Assembly: GCA_027451345.1 (NCBI GenBank)
Contig: DAIDJO010000016.1
Coordinates: 1 to 52,149 of the forward strand
Length of the DNA: 52,149 bases
Source: Solirubrobacterales bacterium
GTDB taxonomy: Bacteria; Actinomycetota; Thermoleophilia; Solirubrobacterales; Solirubrobacteraceae
Direction of reading: 5' to 3'
The number at the start of each line of letters is the position of its first letter. The stretch's first letter is position 1. This document shows, one piece after another, positions 25,648-34,320 of the stretch. The position numbers and the translations under genes were made by a program. The notes under the pieces are model-generated. The model made no database searches. It was not told the DNA's origin and saw nothing but the letters and a program-made list of their open reading frames with translations.

Positions 25648-26439
25648 TCACCGGGCCTGCCAGGCACGCCGCTCCAGGTCGTCGCGTCGCTCTCGGGAGG
25701 CCGCGAGGTACTCGCGGGTCCGGTTGTCCGAGATGAGCAGGTTCGACTGGTCTCCCGAGCGGAAGGTGCGGCTCTCCCGCCACGCCGTCACGTCGTAGGC
25801 GCGGCCGTCACGTCCCGCGACGACCGTCCGCCCGAACCGCTGCAGCTGGCGGGTGAGGCTGTGGGAACCGCTCTCGAACCGGCGGGCGTCCATCTTCGAG
25901 GAGATCCTCGGCCACTCGACGCGCATCAGGTGCTCGCGCCGCACCGCGAACGCGTTGGTCCGCAGGTGCGGGTTGGGAAACTCCGGGATGTCGCGCTTGC
26001 GGACCCGGGTGAGCGGGTGCGAGGTCGTACGGATGCTCTCGTAGCTGCCGGTCGCGCCCACCGCGGCGATGGTGGGGTCGCTCAGGTGGCCGGCGAGCAG
26101 TCGCAACCAATCCGCCACGAGCGGCTCGCTGTAGGAGTTCAGGAAGCAGTAGGCGGCGGCATCGCCTCCGGCCACGACCTCGCGGTAGGCGGCGAGGTCG
26201 AGCATCGGGGAGGTGAGGTGGATCTCCTCGTGCCGGACATCCGTCAGCGCCTCGCGCCACGGCCCCACGTCGGCGCCGGCGTCCAGTCCGTTGTAGACGA
26301 CGACCAGACGGTGCTCCTGCCCCGCCGGATGGGCCGTGTAGGCGGCGACGAATCGGCGGAGCGGCTCGACGCCGAGCGGGCCCCACACCAGGTGAACGAC
26401 CGCCAGCTCAGCGTCGGCGCCGCGCACCTCACCGGACAC
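25648..26439 (-). CDS. GT-A-like protein, putative glycosyltransferase
   Basis: 263 residues from GTG 26439. It begins with AVVHLVWGPLGVEPLRRFV and continues with LVVVYNGLD, then YCFLNSYSEPLVADW in place of a DxD loop and a later TNAFAVRREHLMRVEW. The layout resembles GT2-related proteins of rhamnan or O-antigen loci, though the classical motifs are weak (NSYSEP instead of DxD). It starts 11 nt inside the end of the GT2 gene at 26429, so the two are co-expressed. Function beyond a GT-A-like fold is not supported. Confidence 0.6.
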   Translation of the reverse strand: MSGEVRGADAELAVVHLVWGPLGVEPLRRFVAAYTAHPAGQEHRLVVVYNGLDAGADVGPWREALTDVRHEEIHLTSPMLDLAAYREVVAGGDAAAYCFLNSYSEPLVADWLRLLAGHLSDPTIAAVGATGSYESIRTTSHPLTRVRKRDIPEFPNPHLRTNAFAVRREHLMRVEWPRISSKMDARRFESGSHSLTRQLQRFGRTVVAGRDGRAYDVTAWRESRTFRSGDQSNLLISDNRTREYLAASRERRDDLERRAWQAR

Positions 26440-27391
26440 GGCGGGCCTCCATCAGCTCCCTTCCGCGCGGGCGCCCGCCGAGGTTCTCCCAGAGGTCGGC
26501 CGCGACCGCGCGAGCCAGCCGCGGCCGCAACTGGCCGACGGGCAGGCGTCGCGGGTCCCGTGTCCGCAGCGCGTCGAACAGGTCGTGCGTGAGCAACCGC
26601 GCCTGCGCCCGCCGCCGCAGCTCGGGTTCGGCGAGCGCCGCCCGATGATCGATGAACAGCCGTTCCCGATCCTCCGCGGTGACCCGCTGCGCGATGTGCT
26701 CGGCCGTGACGTTCCCGGCGTGGATGCGCCGGGCGCTGAGTGGGGCGGAGGAGAGCAGGATCGCCCCGCACCGGCGGGCGATCCGCAGCATGAAGTCGAC
26801 GTCGGCGGAGTGGCGGAACGCTTCCGAGTACCCGCCGACGGCCGCCCAGGCGTCCCGGCGGAAGCACGTTCCGCACGGTTCGCCGGTGACATTGCCATAG
26901 AGCAGGGCGAGGACGGCCAGAGCGTCGTAGGGCAGGTCGTAGCAAGCTCCCGGCTCGACGAGTCGCCGAACGCCGACGGACCGCTGGTCCGGTGGCCGCG
27001 CGGCGCCGGACTCGTCGATGAACTCCGGCAGGCTGGCCGACGCCGACGCCGACGGACGCTCGAGGAGGACGCGCGTGTGCGTCTCGCAGGCCGCCGGAAG
27101 CAGCACGTCGTCCTGGCCCATCAGCAGCACCGCCTCGCCCGCGGTGAGCTCCACGGCCCGGTTCCAGTTCCCCACCATCCCGAGGCGCTCAGGGTTGCGG
27201 CTGCGCCTGACGGGGGTGCCGTTGGGCAGGCGCTCCGGCACCGCCGGCGCTTCCGTGCCCCCAGCCGGGTCCTCGCTCAGGACCACCTCGAGGGGCGGCA
27301 CGGTCTGCGCGGTGAGCGAGGCGAACAGGGCGGCGAGATGCTCCGGCCGAGGTCGGAAGATCGGGACGGCGACCGAGATTCGGGCGTGCAT
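26429..27391 (-). CDS. GT2 family glycosyltransferase
   Basis: 320 residues. ISVAVPIFRPRPEHLAALF opens the GT-A domain. VVLSEDPAGG, ERLGMVGNWNRAVELT and LLMGQDDVL (QDD metal site) follow, and GTCFRRDAWAAVGGYSEAF with SADVDFMLRIA complete a family 2 pattern. Cytosolic transfer of a sugar to a growing lipid-linked glycan is the expected role; donor and acceptor are unknown. It lies 48 nt downstream of the secreted glycoside hydrolase gene on the same strand. Confidence 0.85.
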   Translation of the reverse strand: MHARISVAVPIFRPRPEHLAALFASLTAQTVPPLEVVLSEDPAGGTEAPAVPERLPNGTPVRRSRNPERLGMVGNWNRAVELTAGEAVLLMGQDDVLLPAACETHTRVLLERPSASASASLPEFIDESGAARPPDQRSVGVRRLVEPGACYDLPYDALAVLALLYGNVTGEPCGTCFRRDAWAAVGGYSEAFRHSADVDFMLRIARRCGAILLSSAPLSARRIHAGNVTAEHIAQRVTAEDRERLFIDHRAALAEPELRRRAQARLLTHDLFDALRTRDPRRLPVGQLRPRLARAVAADLWENLGGRPRGRELMEARRVR

Positions 27392-27439
27392 CCCTCAGTT
27401 GATACCGAGGCATGCACGCCCGCGTCCGGACGAGAGGGA

Positions 27440-29050
27440 TCAGGCGGCGGCCGACGGGGGCAGCAGGGAGCCCTTCGCGGACTGGTTCCAGACCAGCGAT
27501 GTGTACCCGCCGACCTTGGCACGCAACAGCGCCGTGCCCGTGAGATTCAGGTCACCCTGGAACACCTCCAGTGGGGCGACATGGAACCTTGCCACGGGCA
27601 GCCAGTTGCCCCGGTAGCGCTCCTGGACCGTCAGCTCCCCGCCCTGCGGTGCGCGACCCCAGAGCTGGACCCTGCCGGGGGTGACCCGGTTGGCCAGGAA
27701 CGGGAAGCGGTAGGCGGTGGCGCTCGGCTTGGCCTTGCCGCTCGCCAGATACTCCCCTGACGCGTCCGGCCACCCATCGAACGGTGCGGTGTCCGCGAGC
27801 TGCCACCACAGGACGTCGGTGACGCCGGAGTGGGAGAGGATGTAATACGCCTCCTCCTGCCAGAGCGCCGCGGTCGCCTGCGAGACACTCTCCTTCTTGG
27901 CGACCGGCTGCTGGTCCCAGCCGACCTCGGTGACGAAGCCCTGCTTCTTGCCGCGGGGCAGCACCTTGCCGGCTCTGACCGCGGCGGTGAGCGCCTGGTT
28001 CAGCTTGCCGACGTCCGCGATTGACACATCGCCATCCGGCGCGCTCCAGGTAGGGCCGCACTCGACGCGACCGCACGGTCCCGGGATCGTCCACGGCTCG
28101 TACGGGTTCGCGGCAAAGGCGTCGAGGTGGGCCGGGCTGCAGCGGGGGAGCGGCTTGTCCACACCGCTCACGCAGAACAGCGCCTGGTCGAACCGCAGCG
28201 CCGAGACCCGGTAGTTGCCCAGGTGCGGCTGGCAGTTCGGCAGGCTGAACGGGTCGACGGATGCGGACACGACCGTGTCGGTCCGGTCGACGCCCTTCAC
28301 GGCGGCGTAGAAGGCGTTCAGGAGGCCGCGATAGATGCCGGGCGACTCGAGCGCGCTGCCGTCCCTGACCGGGCAGCCCGGGCCGTTGCGCTTGGCCCCC
28401 GGCCCTTCATCCCGGTACTGCGGAGTGATGTAGTACGCCATGTTCGGCTCGTTCCAGGCCTGGTAGAAGCGGACGCGCGGAAGCTTCTTGCCGTTGTGGA
28501 GCGGGTCGGGGAAGGAGCCGCTGTAGCGCTTGGCCAGCGCCGTGGCGAACTGCCCAAAGTCCTTGGGGTTGGGCCTCCACGAACCCGGCTGCGCCCAGCT
28601 CGGCATGTGCGCGCCCTCCGCCCAGGCGGGAGCGTTGTTGACGGTGAGCATGACCTGAAAGCCGTGCGAGGCGACGGCACGGACCTGCTGGTCAAGCGCC
28701 GTCCAGTTGTAGCCGGCGCTGCTCGGATCGGTGGCGACGAAGCCGGTGGGCGGCGTGCTCGGGGCGATCTGGCTCCAGAAGACGGCGATCCGGACCATCT
28801 GGGCCCCGATCTTCTTGGCCCGGCCGGCCCAGATGGCGTTGCGCGCGGCGTTGGCTGACTCGAGGTCGGCCTGCGTGGAATTGCTGTTGCTGATCCCGAG
28901 GGTCAGCGGCGCCTGCCGGTTGATTCTCACGCCCTGCAGGGTCGGGCGCGGCGGCGTGGGGGCGGCGCTCGCCGCGGCGGCGGCCAGTGCACAGGCCAGC
29001 AGCAGGACGATCGCGGCGGACGTGGGTAGCTTCAGAAGGCGTTTTGGCAT
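27440..29050 (-). CDS. Secreted clan GH-A glycoside hydrolase
   Basis: 536 residues. Residues 1-30 are a signal peptide (basic MPKRLLK, a hydrophobic core, AxA cleavage region). A (beta/alpha)8 hydrolase domain follows with MVRIAVFWSQIAP on an early strand, FYQAWNEPN (acid/base E201) and GFVTEVGWDQ (nucleophile E375), the paired glutamates of clan GH-A. WWQLADTAPF near 430 is the usual strand-8 Trp region. The last ~90 residues look like a small beta domain. It should cleave a beta-linked glycan outside the cell, for example to trim or release the locus's own polysaccharide; the substrate is unknown. Family relatives include GH5/GH39-type enzymes. Confidence 0.85.
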   Translation of the reverse strand: MPKRLLKLPTSAAIVLLLACALAAAAASAAPTPPRPTLQGVRINRQAPLTLGISNSNSTQADLESANAARNAIWAGRAKKIGAQMVRIAVFWSQIAPSTPPTGFVATDPSSAGYNWTALDQQVRAVASHGFQVMLTVNNAPAWAEGAHMPSWAQPGSWRPNPKDFGQFATALAKRYSGSFPDPLHNGKKLPRVRFYQAWNEPNMAYYITPQYRDEGPGAKRNGPGCPVRDGSALESPGIYRGLLNAFYAAVKGVDRTDTVVSASVDPFSLPNCQPHLGNYRVSALRFDQALFCVSGVDKPLPRCSPAHLDAFAANPYEPWTIPGPCGRVECGPTWSAPDGDVSIADVGKLNQALTAAVRAGKVLPRGKKQGFVTEVGWDQQPVAKKESVSQATAALWQEEAYYILSHSGVTDVLWWQLADTAPFDGWPDASGEYLASGKAKPSATAYRFPFLANRVTPGRVQLWGRAPQGGELTVQERYRGNWLPVARFHVAPLEVFQGDLNLTGTALLRAKVGGYTSLVWNQSAKGSLLPPSAAA

Positions 29051-29089
29051 CAGCGGTGCTCGACATTCTCCCGGTCGGTCGACAGGCGG

Positions 29090-31075
29090 CTATGGGTACA
29101 GCTGCGGGTTCAGCGCTCGCGACCGCACAAAGGCGGACTCGGCGGCTCCAAGGCGACCGAGGTCAACGTCGAGCTGCCCTAACACATACCAATTGCTCCA
29201 ACCTTGTGGCTCGGCGAGAGTTGCGGCGCGGGCGGCGGCGATGGCCGCGCGGTACTGGCCGGCATCGCCGAGACTCTGGGCGAGCTGCAGCTGCGCGGCG
29301 GCGGAACCGGACTCGACGGCCACCGCGTCGCGGGCGTCGTTGATCGCCGCCGTCAGGTGCCCGGCGGCGATGGCGTTCTGGCTGTTGAGGATCGCCTGGT
29401 CGGCCGCCAGCGGGTAGGCGGCGGCGACGATGCAGGCCAGGCCCACCAGCACCGCAACGCCGCGAACCGGCCAGGCGGCGCGCGGTGGCGCGCCCGGGGC
29501 GCGTCCCTCCGTGCCCTCCGAGATGCCGTCCCGGCGCGGCGCCACGCCGGCGCCGGCGAGCAGCAGCACCGCCGCCACGACGACCGGCAGCTGCCAGAGC
29601 CAGTCGATCGCCGCTCCGACCAGGAATGCCGTCAGGGCCGCCGTGGCGGCGGCGGCTCTGACGCGATCTCCGGCTTCGCTGCGGATCACCTGACGCACGA
29701 GCACGACCAGGACCGTGAGGAGGAAGGCCGCCAGCAGCAGGAAGCCGATCAGCCCGAGTTCGGCGTAGGTCTCGACGTAGAGGGAGTGCGCGTTGGTCGT
29801 GTAGACGGGGACGGTCGCCCGCGGAAGCCAATCCAGCTGGAAGGTGCCCGGACCGGAGCCGGTGAACGGATGGGCGCTGGCGGAATCGATGCCGGCGGTC
29901 CAGAACTGGTAGCGCCCCTCGCCGCCGCTGGCGGCGAAGTGGTTGCCCGGGGTCGACGAGCCCGCGGCGGACTTGAAGCTGTTCCAGGCGTGGCTGAGGT
30001 GCGCGGGGCCGTGGGCGAGGAGCCCGACGACGCCCAGCAGCACCAGCGCGGCCAACACGGCGATGCGGGCCTGTCGCGGCGCCGGGCTCAGCAGCCGCGG
30101 AAGGGTGACGGCGGACAGCCTCCGGTCCGCGACCGCGTGGGCGAGGCCCACGCCCGCGCAGATCACCACCACGGCCAGCGCCACCATCCACGCCTGACCG
30201 GCATGGGAGACGCCTGTGTCGTTCGTGATCGCCCGTTCCCGGAGCGAGTACGCCACCAGCAGCGCGCTCCCGCCCGCGGTGATCGCGGCGCTGATCAGCT
30301 TGGTGGCGCGTTGGGGGGCGAGCGCGAGGAACACCACCACTCCCGCAGCTCCTTCGACGAGTGCTCCTCGTGATTGCGTGAGCGCGCCGCACAGTGCCAC
30401 CAACGGGATGGCGGCCGCGGCGGCGGATCGCACCCAGCGCGCCCGCGCGGAGGTGGCCAGGCCGAGCAGCAACGGCAGCCCGATGGCCATCAGCGCCGCC
30501 AGCGCGTTCCAGTAGCCGATCGGCCAGGCCAACCTGGCGGCCCCCGAGTTGCCCGGCATCGCCGAGGCGCTCTGGGAGCCCGGGAAGAGGTTCGGCCACA
30601 GGCGTGAGGCGACGGCGGCGAGGGCGATGAGGACGATCGCCGTCGCCAACGCTGCGACCGTGCGTCGGAGCGCCTCCTCGCGCTCGTGATGGACCTGCAC
30701 CGCGAGCACGAGGATGCCGAGGTAGCAACTGACGAGCGCGAGATCATCGAAGCTTCGTCCCTGGCTGATCGACCAGGTGATCCCGAGGGCGGTCCAGGCG
30801 GTGAACCCGGCGAAGAGCAGGATCGCGGCGCGGGCCGAGCCCCTGGCCCGGCTGAACGGCAGCAATCCCCAGGCCGCGCAGACGGTGACGATCCACCAGA
30901 CGGCGATGCTGACCTGCGCGTGGGTCGTGATCGAGTACCCCCCGCTGTTGAAGGCGAGGTACAGCACGAGCACCAGGGTGAGCACCCAGGCGCTGAGGGC
31001 CCGCGTGGTGTGGCGGCGCGAGCGCAGCCATTCGACAGTACGGAGCCGCTCTCGGCCCAGCGCCGCCACTGCCAT
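29090..31075 (-). CDS. O-antigen ligase/polymerase-like membrane protein with C-terminal TPR region
   Basis: 661 residues from ATG 31075. There are about a dozen membrane segments. The periplasm-side loop contains FTGSGPGTFQ and NAHSLYVETYAELGLIGFLL, the Wzy_C/WaaL hallmark with its conserved His. TQSRGALVEGAAG is a second characteristic stretch. The final ~120 residues form TPR-like helical hairpins (AQSLGDAGQYRAAIAAARAA, then LGQLDVDLGRLGAAESAF). The protein should ligate or polymerise the exported glycan on the outer face. Its ATG shares one base with the stop of the upstream His/Lys/Thr-rich gene (TGATG). The open frame reaches 31540 in shadow sequence that I rejected. Confidence 0.85.
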   Translation of the reverse strand: MAVAALGRERLRTVEWLRSRRHTTRALSAWVLTLVLVLYLAFNSGGYSITTHAQVSIAVWWIVTVCAAWGLLPFSRARGSARAAILLFAGFTAWTALGITWSISQGRSFDDLALVSCYLGILVLAVQVHHEREEALRRTVAALATAIVLIALAAVASRLWPNLFPGSQSASAMPGNSGAARLAWPIGYWNALAALMAIGLPLLLGLATSARARWVRSAAAAAIPLVALCGALTQSRGALVEGAAGVVVFLALAPQRATKLISAAITAGGSALLVAYSLRERAITNDTGVSHAGQAWMVALAVVVICAGVGLAHAVADRRLSAVTLPRLLSPAPRQARIAVLAALVLLGVVGLLAHGPAHLSHAWNSFKSAAGSSTPGNHFAASGGEGRYQFWTAGIDSASAHPFTGSGPGTFQLDWLPRATVPVYTTNAHSLYVETYAELGLIGFLLLAAFLLTVLVVLVRQVIRSEAGDRVRAAAATAALTAFLVGAAIDWLWQLPVVVAAVLLLAGAGVAPRRDGISEGTEGRAPGAPPRAAWPVRGVAVLVGLACIVAAAYPLAADQAILNSQNAIAAGHLTAAINDARDAVAVESGSAAAQLQLAQSLGDAGQYRAAIAAARAATLAEPQGWSNWYVLGQLDVDLGRLGAAESAFVRSRALNPQLYP

Positions 31076-31593
31076 CAGCGGGTGCGGCGGTACCTGAGAA
31101 CCCCGGCCACCGACCCGGCCACCAGCACCACGGCCAGAATCACCAGCAGCCACACGCCGAGGCCGCCGCCGGAGCCGGTGGCGGCCGCCACCGTCAGTCC
31201 GGCGGCGTTGTGGGTCGACTTGGCGCCACGCACACGTGTCGCCCGGTGCGGGGTCGTCGTGGTCTTGGGCTTGCGGGACTTCTTCGTGGCCCGCTTGGTG
31301 ACCCGGTGGTGGTGGCGCGTGGTTCTGTGGTGCGCGGTGCCCTTGCTCGTGCCCGATCCCGGCGCAGTGCCCGAGGTGTGGTGGGTGCCCGGCTTCGTGC
31401 CGGAGGTCGTCGGCGTCGTCCGGTGGCCCTTGTGACCGTTGATCGTCGGCACCGTTTCGACGTACTGGTACTGCGCCGGGTTGGACGGATGGCGCTTGTG
31501 CGTCGCGCCCAGCGCGAGACCGGCCCCGGTCGACACGCACAGCACCAGCGACGCGAGCAGCAGAAGCGGCAGTCGAGTTAGAGCCGACTTCAC
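31075..31593 (-). CDS. Secreted/anchored His-Lys-Thr-rich protein
   Basis: 172 residues. Residues 1-30 form a signal peptide (MKSALTR, then a Leu-rich core). Residues ~31-125 are low-complexity and strongly basic, rich in His, Lys, Arg and Thr (HHRTTRHHHRVTKR). A short Ala/Gly-rich stretch and one C-terminal membrane segment (~147-166) end in YRRTR. The layout suggests a polycationic outer stalk held in the membrane, possibly contacting an acidic glycan. No family was recognised and the role is inference. The start is GTG 31593, preceded by a -10 box. The stop overlaps the ligase-like gene's ATG. Confidence 0.65.
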   Translation of the reverse strand: MKSALTRLPLLLLASLVLCVSTGAGLALGATHKRHPSNPAQYQYVETVPTINGHKGHRTTPTTSGTKPGTHHTSGTAPGSGTSKGTAHHRTTRHHHRVTKRATKKSRKPKTTTTPHRATRVRGAKSTHNAAGLTVAAATGSGGGLGVWLLVILAVVLVAGSVAGVLRYRRTR

Positions 31594-31601
31594 GGCGGCC
31601 T

Positions 31602-31607
31602 ACTTTA
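31602..31607 (-). promoter_or_regulatory. -10 box TAAAGT, leaderless
   Basis: On the minus strand TAAAGT ends 8 nt before GTG 31593, with no ribosome site between them, so the transcript probably begins at the start codon. Confidence 0.45.
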
Positions 31608-31681
31608 GCCGCGACGCACGACGGGCAGCTTTAGCCCAGATAAATCGTGTCCTCCGGCGAGGCCCGCGCGAGCATCGCCGC

Positions 31682-31694
31682 GCCCCTTCGGGGC
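31682..31694 (-). terminator. Hairpin after the DPM1-like GT2 gene
   Basis: GCCCCTTCGGGGC is a perfect 5-bp stem with a tight loop, 22 nt past the stop at 31716. It has no T-tract, so termination is only possible, not shown. Confidence 0.3.
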
Positions 31695-31715
31695 CCGGCG
31701 CGCGGGGCGGACGCG

Positions 31716-32456
<741 letters not shown>

Positions 32457-32463
32457 GTCCCGG

Positions 32464-32469
32464 AATCTA
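32464..32469 (-). promoter_or_regulatory. -10 box TAGATT, leaderless
   Basis: Minus-strand TAGATT ends 7 nt before ATG 32456. No ribosome site intervenes. The same hexamer occurs 8 nt before ATG 34306. Confidence 0.45.
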
Positions 32470-32555
32470 GACGACGCGGCCGGGCCGCCCCTCGCTGCGA
32501 CGGTCGGAGCGGGGCGATCACGCCGGAGGGCGGGACGGAGGAGTCGGAGTAGTAG

Positions 32556-32627
32556 TGCCCCCGGCAGGAATCGAACCTGCATCCCGCGCTTAGGAGGCGC
32601 GTGCTCTGTCCATTGAGCTACGAGGGC
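32556..32627 (-). tRNA. tRNA-Arg (anticodon CCT)
   Basis: A 72-nt cloverleaf can be drawn. The acceptor stem is GCCCTCG/CGGGGGC with discriminator A. The D-arm is GCTC-loop-GAGC, and the anticodon stem CGCGC/GCGCG closes the loop CTCCTAA, giving anticodon CCT. The T-arm is GCAGG-TTCGATT-CCTGC. The CCA end is not encoded. It reads AGG codons and lies between the polysaccharide locus and the next gene block. Confidence 0.95.
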
Positions 32628-32672
32628 GCGCGCGCCAGCCTAGAGGGAATCAACCCCCTCGAGCGGCGCCGG

Positions 32673-33359
32673 CTACGACGCGGGCGCCTCGCCGGGCGGT
32701 GCGTCGGGTGGGTCGAGGGCGGCCTCGGGCGCCGAGGGCTCCTCGTCGCCGTCGTCCTCGGCATAGAGCGATTCGACCGCCAGCGGCTCCCCGCGCCGGT
32801 CCCAGAGCTTGATGTCGAGGTAGTCACCGCGGTAGTTGTCCGCCGCGATCAACGTGAAGCGCTGCTCGACGAGCTCGCACTGGTCGACGGCGTGGTCGGC
32901 CAGCTCGGCGGTCACCAGGGCCCCGCCGGCGATCAGCGGCATGCCCCAGACCAGGGTCATCTCGGCGCTGCTGCCCGCCTCCCCTCGCCAGCTGCCGAGC
33001 ACCATCTCGTTGAGGTCGAGCCGCCAGTCGGGATTGGCCTCGGCCACATCCGCGGTGAAGTCGGCCCGTGCCTCGAAATCCTCGGGCCCCTCGCCCGCAT
33101 CCGTGAAGGAGACGTAGCCGAACACCTCGTACCCGACGTCGGTGCGGGCCACCGCCGGAACGTAGGTGCGGGCGTAGAAGGTGCGGTCGGGGAACCAGCG
33201 GATCTCTCCCGGCGTGCCGATCTCCTCACCCTCGGAGTCGATGTCGGCGCAGGCGGCGACGAACTGCTCGCGCAGCACGTCCGCCCAGCGCCCGTGGGGC
33301 AGCGACTGCTGCGGCGGCTCGGCCGCGAAGCTGATCACGAACCGGTCCGTGGGCGGCAT
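32673..33359 (-). CDS. Conserved-looking hypothetical protein
   Basis: 228 residues with no recognised family. It has balanced composition and plausible secondary structure (FVISFAAEPPQQS, GEIRWFPDRTFYARTYVPA, VGYEVFGYVSF, WGMPLIAGGALVTAELADHAVDQ). There is no signal peptide or membrane segment. The last ~30 residues are an acidic Pro/Glu/Asp/Ala tail. ATG 33359 shares one base with the stop of the UDP-glucuronate decarboxylase-like gene (TGATG), so expression is coupled. The order hints at a link to nucleotide-sugar metabolism, but nothing in the sequence proves it. Confidence 0.7.
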   Translation of the reverse strand: MPPTDRFVISFAAEPPQQSLPHGRWADVLREQFVAACADIDSEGEEIGTPGEIRWFPDRTFYARTYVPAVARTDVGYEVFGYVSFTDAGEGPEDFEARADFTADVAEANPDWRLDLNEMVLGSWRGEAGSSAEMTLVWGMPLIAGGALVTAELADHAVDQCELVEQRFTLIAADNYRGDYLDIKLWDRRGEPLAVESLYAEDDGDEEPSAPEAALDPPDAPPGEAPAS

Positions 33360-34306
33360 CAGTAGCGGAATCCGATCAGGGCGTCGCGGCCGGCGTCGGC
33401 CAGGGTGCGTTCGAGTCCCTCGCGCAGCTCCACCTCGGGCTCCCAGCCGAGGAGCTCGCGCGCCTTGGTGATGTCCGGCTGGCGAACCTGCGGGTCGTCG
33501 GTCGGAAGCTCGGCGTGGACGATCGGCGAGGTCGAGCCGGTGACGTCGATGACCGTCTGCGCGAGTTCGAGCAGCGTGAACTCGTTCGGGTTGCCGATGT
33601 TCACCGGCTCGTGATGGCCGGACTCGGCGAGCAGGATGATCCCGCGGATCAGGTCCTGCACGTGGCAGAACGATCGCGTCTGGGACCCGTCGCCGAAGAC
33701 GGTGATCGGCTGGTTCTGCAGCGCCTGCCGCAGGAAGGTGGGGATTGCCCGGCCGTCCCGGGGCCGCATCCTCGGCCCGTAGGTGTTGAAGATCCGGACG
33801 ATCGCCGTGTCGACCCCCTGCTGGCGGTGGTAGGCCATCGTCAGCGCCTCCGAGAAGCGCTTCGCCTCGTCGTAGACCCCGCGCGGGCCGATCGGGTTGA
33901 CGTGCCCCCAGTAGCTCTCCGGCTGGGGATGCACCTGCGGGTCGCCGTAGACCTCGCTGGTGGAGGCGGTGAGGAAGCGGGCTCGGTGCAGCTTGGCGAG
34001 CCCGAGCGTGTGGTGGGTGCCGTAGGAGCCGACCTTCAGCGTGTGCAGCGGGATGCGCAGGTAGTCGATCGGGGAGGCCGGGGACGCGAAGTGGTAGACG
34101 AAATCAACCGGCTCATCGATGAAGTACGGCTCGATGATGTCGACGTTCAGGTGGACGAAGCGGTCGTCGCGCAGGTGCGCGATGTTGTTGAGCGTGCCCG
34201 TCTCGAGGTTGTCCACGCAGATGACGCGGTGACCCTTCGCCAGCAGCGCGTCGCAGAGGTGGGACCCGAGGAAGCCGGCGCCGCCGGTGACCAGGGAGGT
34301 TGGCAT
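33359..34306 (-). CDS. UDP-glucuronate decarboxylase-like SDR (UXS type)
   Basis: 315 residues. The NAD motif is [19 protein letters not shown], with [13 protein letters not shown] and the UXS-like stretch [14 protein letters not shown]. The active site has [16 protein letters not shown] and [13 protein letters not shown] (YxxxK), then [16 protein letters not shown]. This string is characteristic of UDP-glucuronate decarboxylases (UDP-xylose synthase), although some dTDP-glucose dehydratase-like enzymes share it. It would supply UDP-xylose or a related precursor. The ATG at 34306 has a TAGATT box 8 nt upstream. That promoter lies within the end of the MoaD-MoaE gene. Confidence 0.8.
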   Translation of the reverse strand: MPTSLVTGGAGFLGSHLCDALLAKGHRVICVDNLETGTLNNIAHLRDDRFVHLNVDIIEPYFIDEPVDFVYHFASPASPIDYLRIPLHTLKVGSYGTHHTLGLAKLHRARFLTASTSEVYGDPQVHPQPESYWGHVNPIGPRGVYDEAKRFSEALTMAYHRQQGVDTAIVRIFNTYGPRMRPRDGRAIPTFLRQALQNQPITVFGDGSQTRSFCHVQDLIRGIILLAESGHHEPVNIGNPNEFTLLELAQTVIDVTGSTSPIVHAELPTDDPQVRQPDITKARELLGWEPEVELREGLERTLADAGRDALIGFRY

Positions 34307-34314
34307 CGCGGCGG

Positions 34315-34320
34315 AATCTA
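34315..34320 (-). promoter_or_regulatory. -10 box TAGATT, leaderless
   Basis: Minus-strand TAGATT ends 8 nt before ATG 34306 and overlaps the stop codon region of the MoaD-MoaE gene, giving the SDR gene its own start site. Confidence 0.4.

Noticed and set aside
31076..31540. N-terminal extension of the ligase-like frame
   Set aside because: It is an out-of-frame reading of the His/Lys/Thr-rich gene; the ATG at 31075 overlaps that gene's stop and begins a natural membrane protein.
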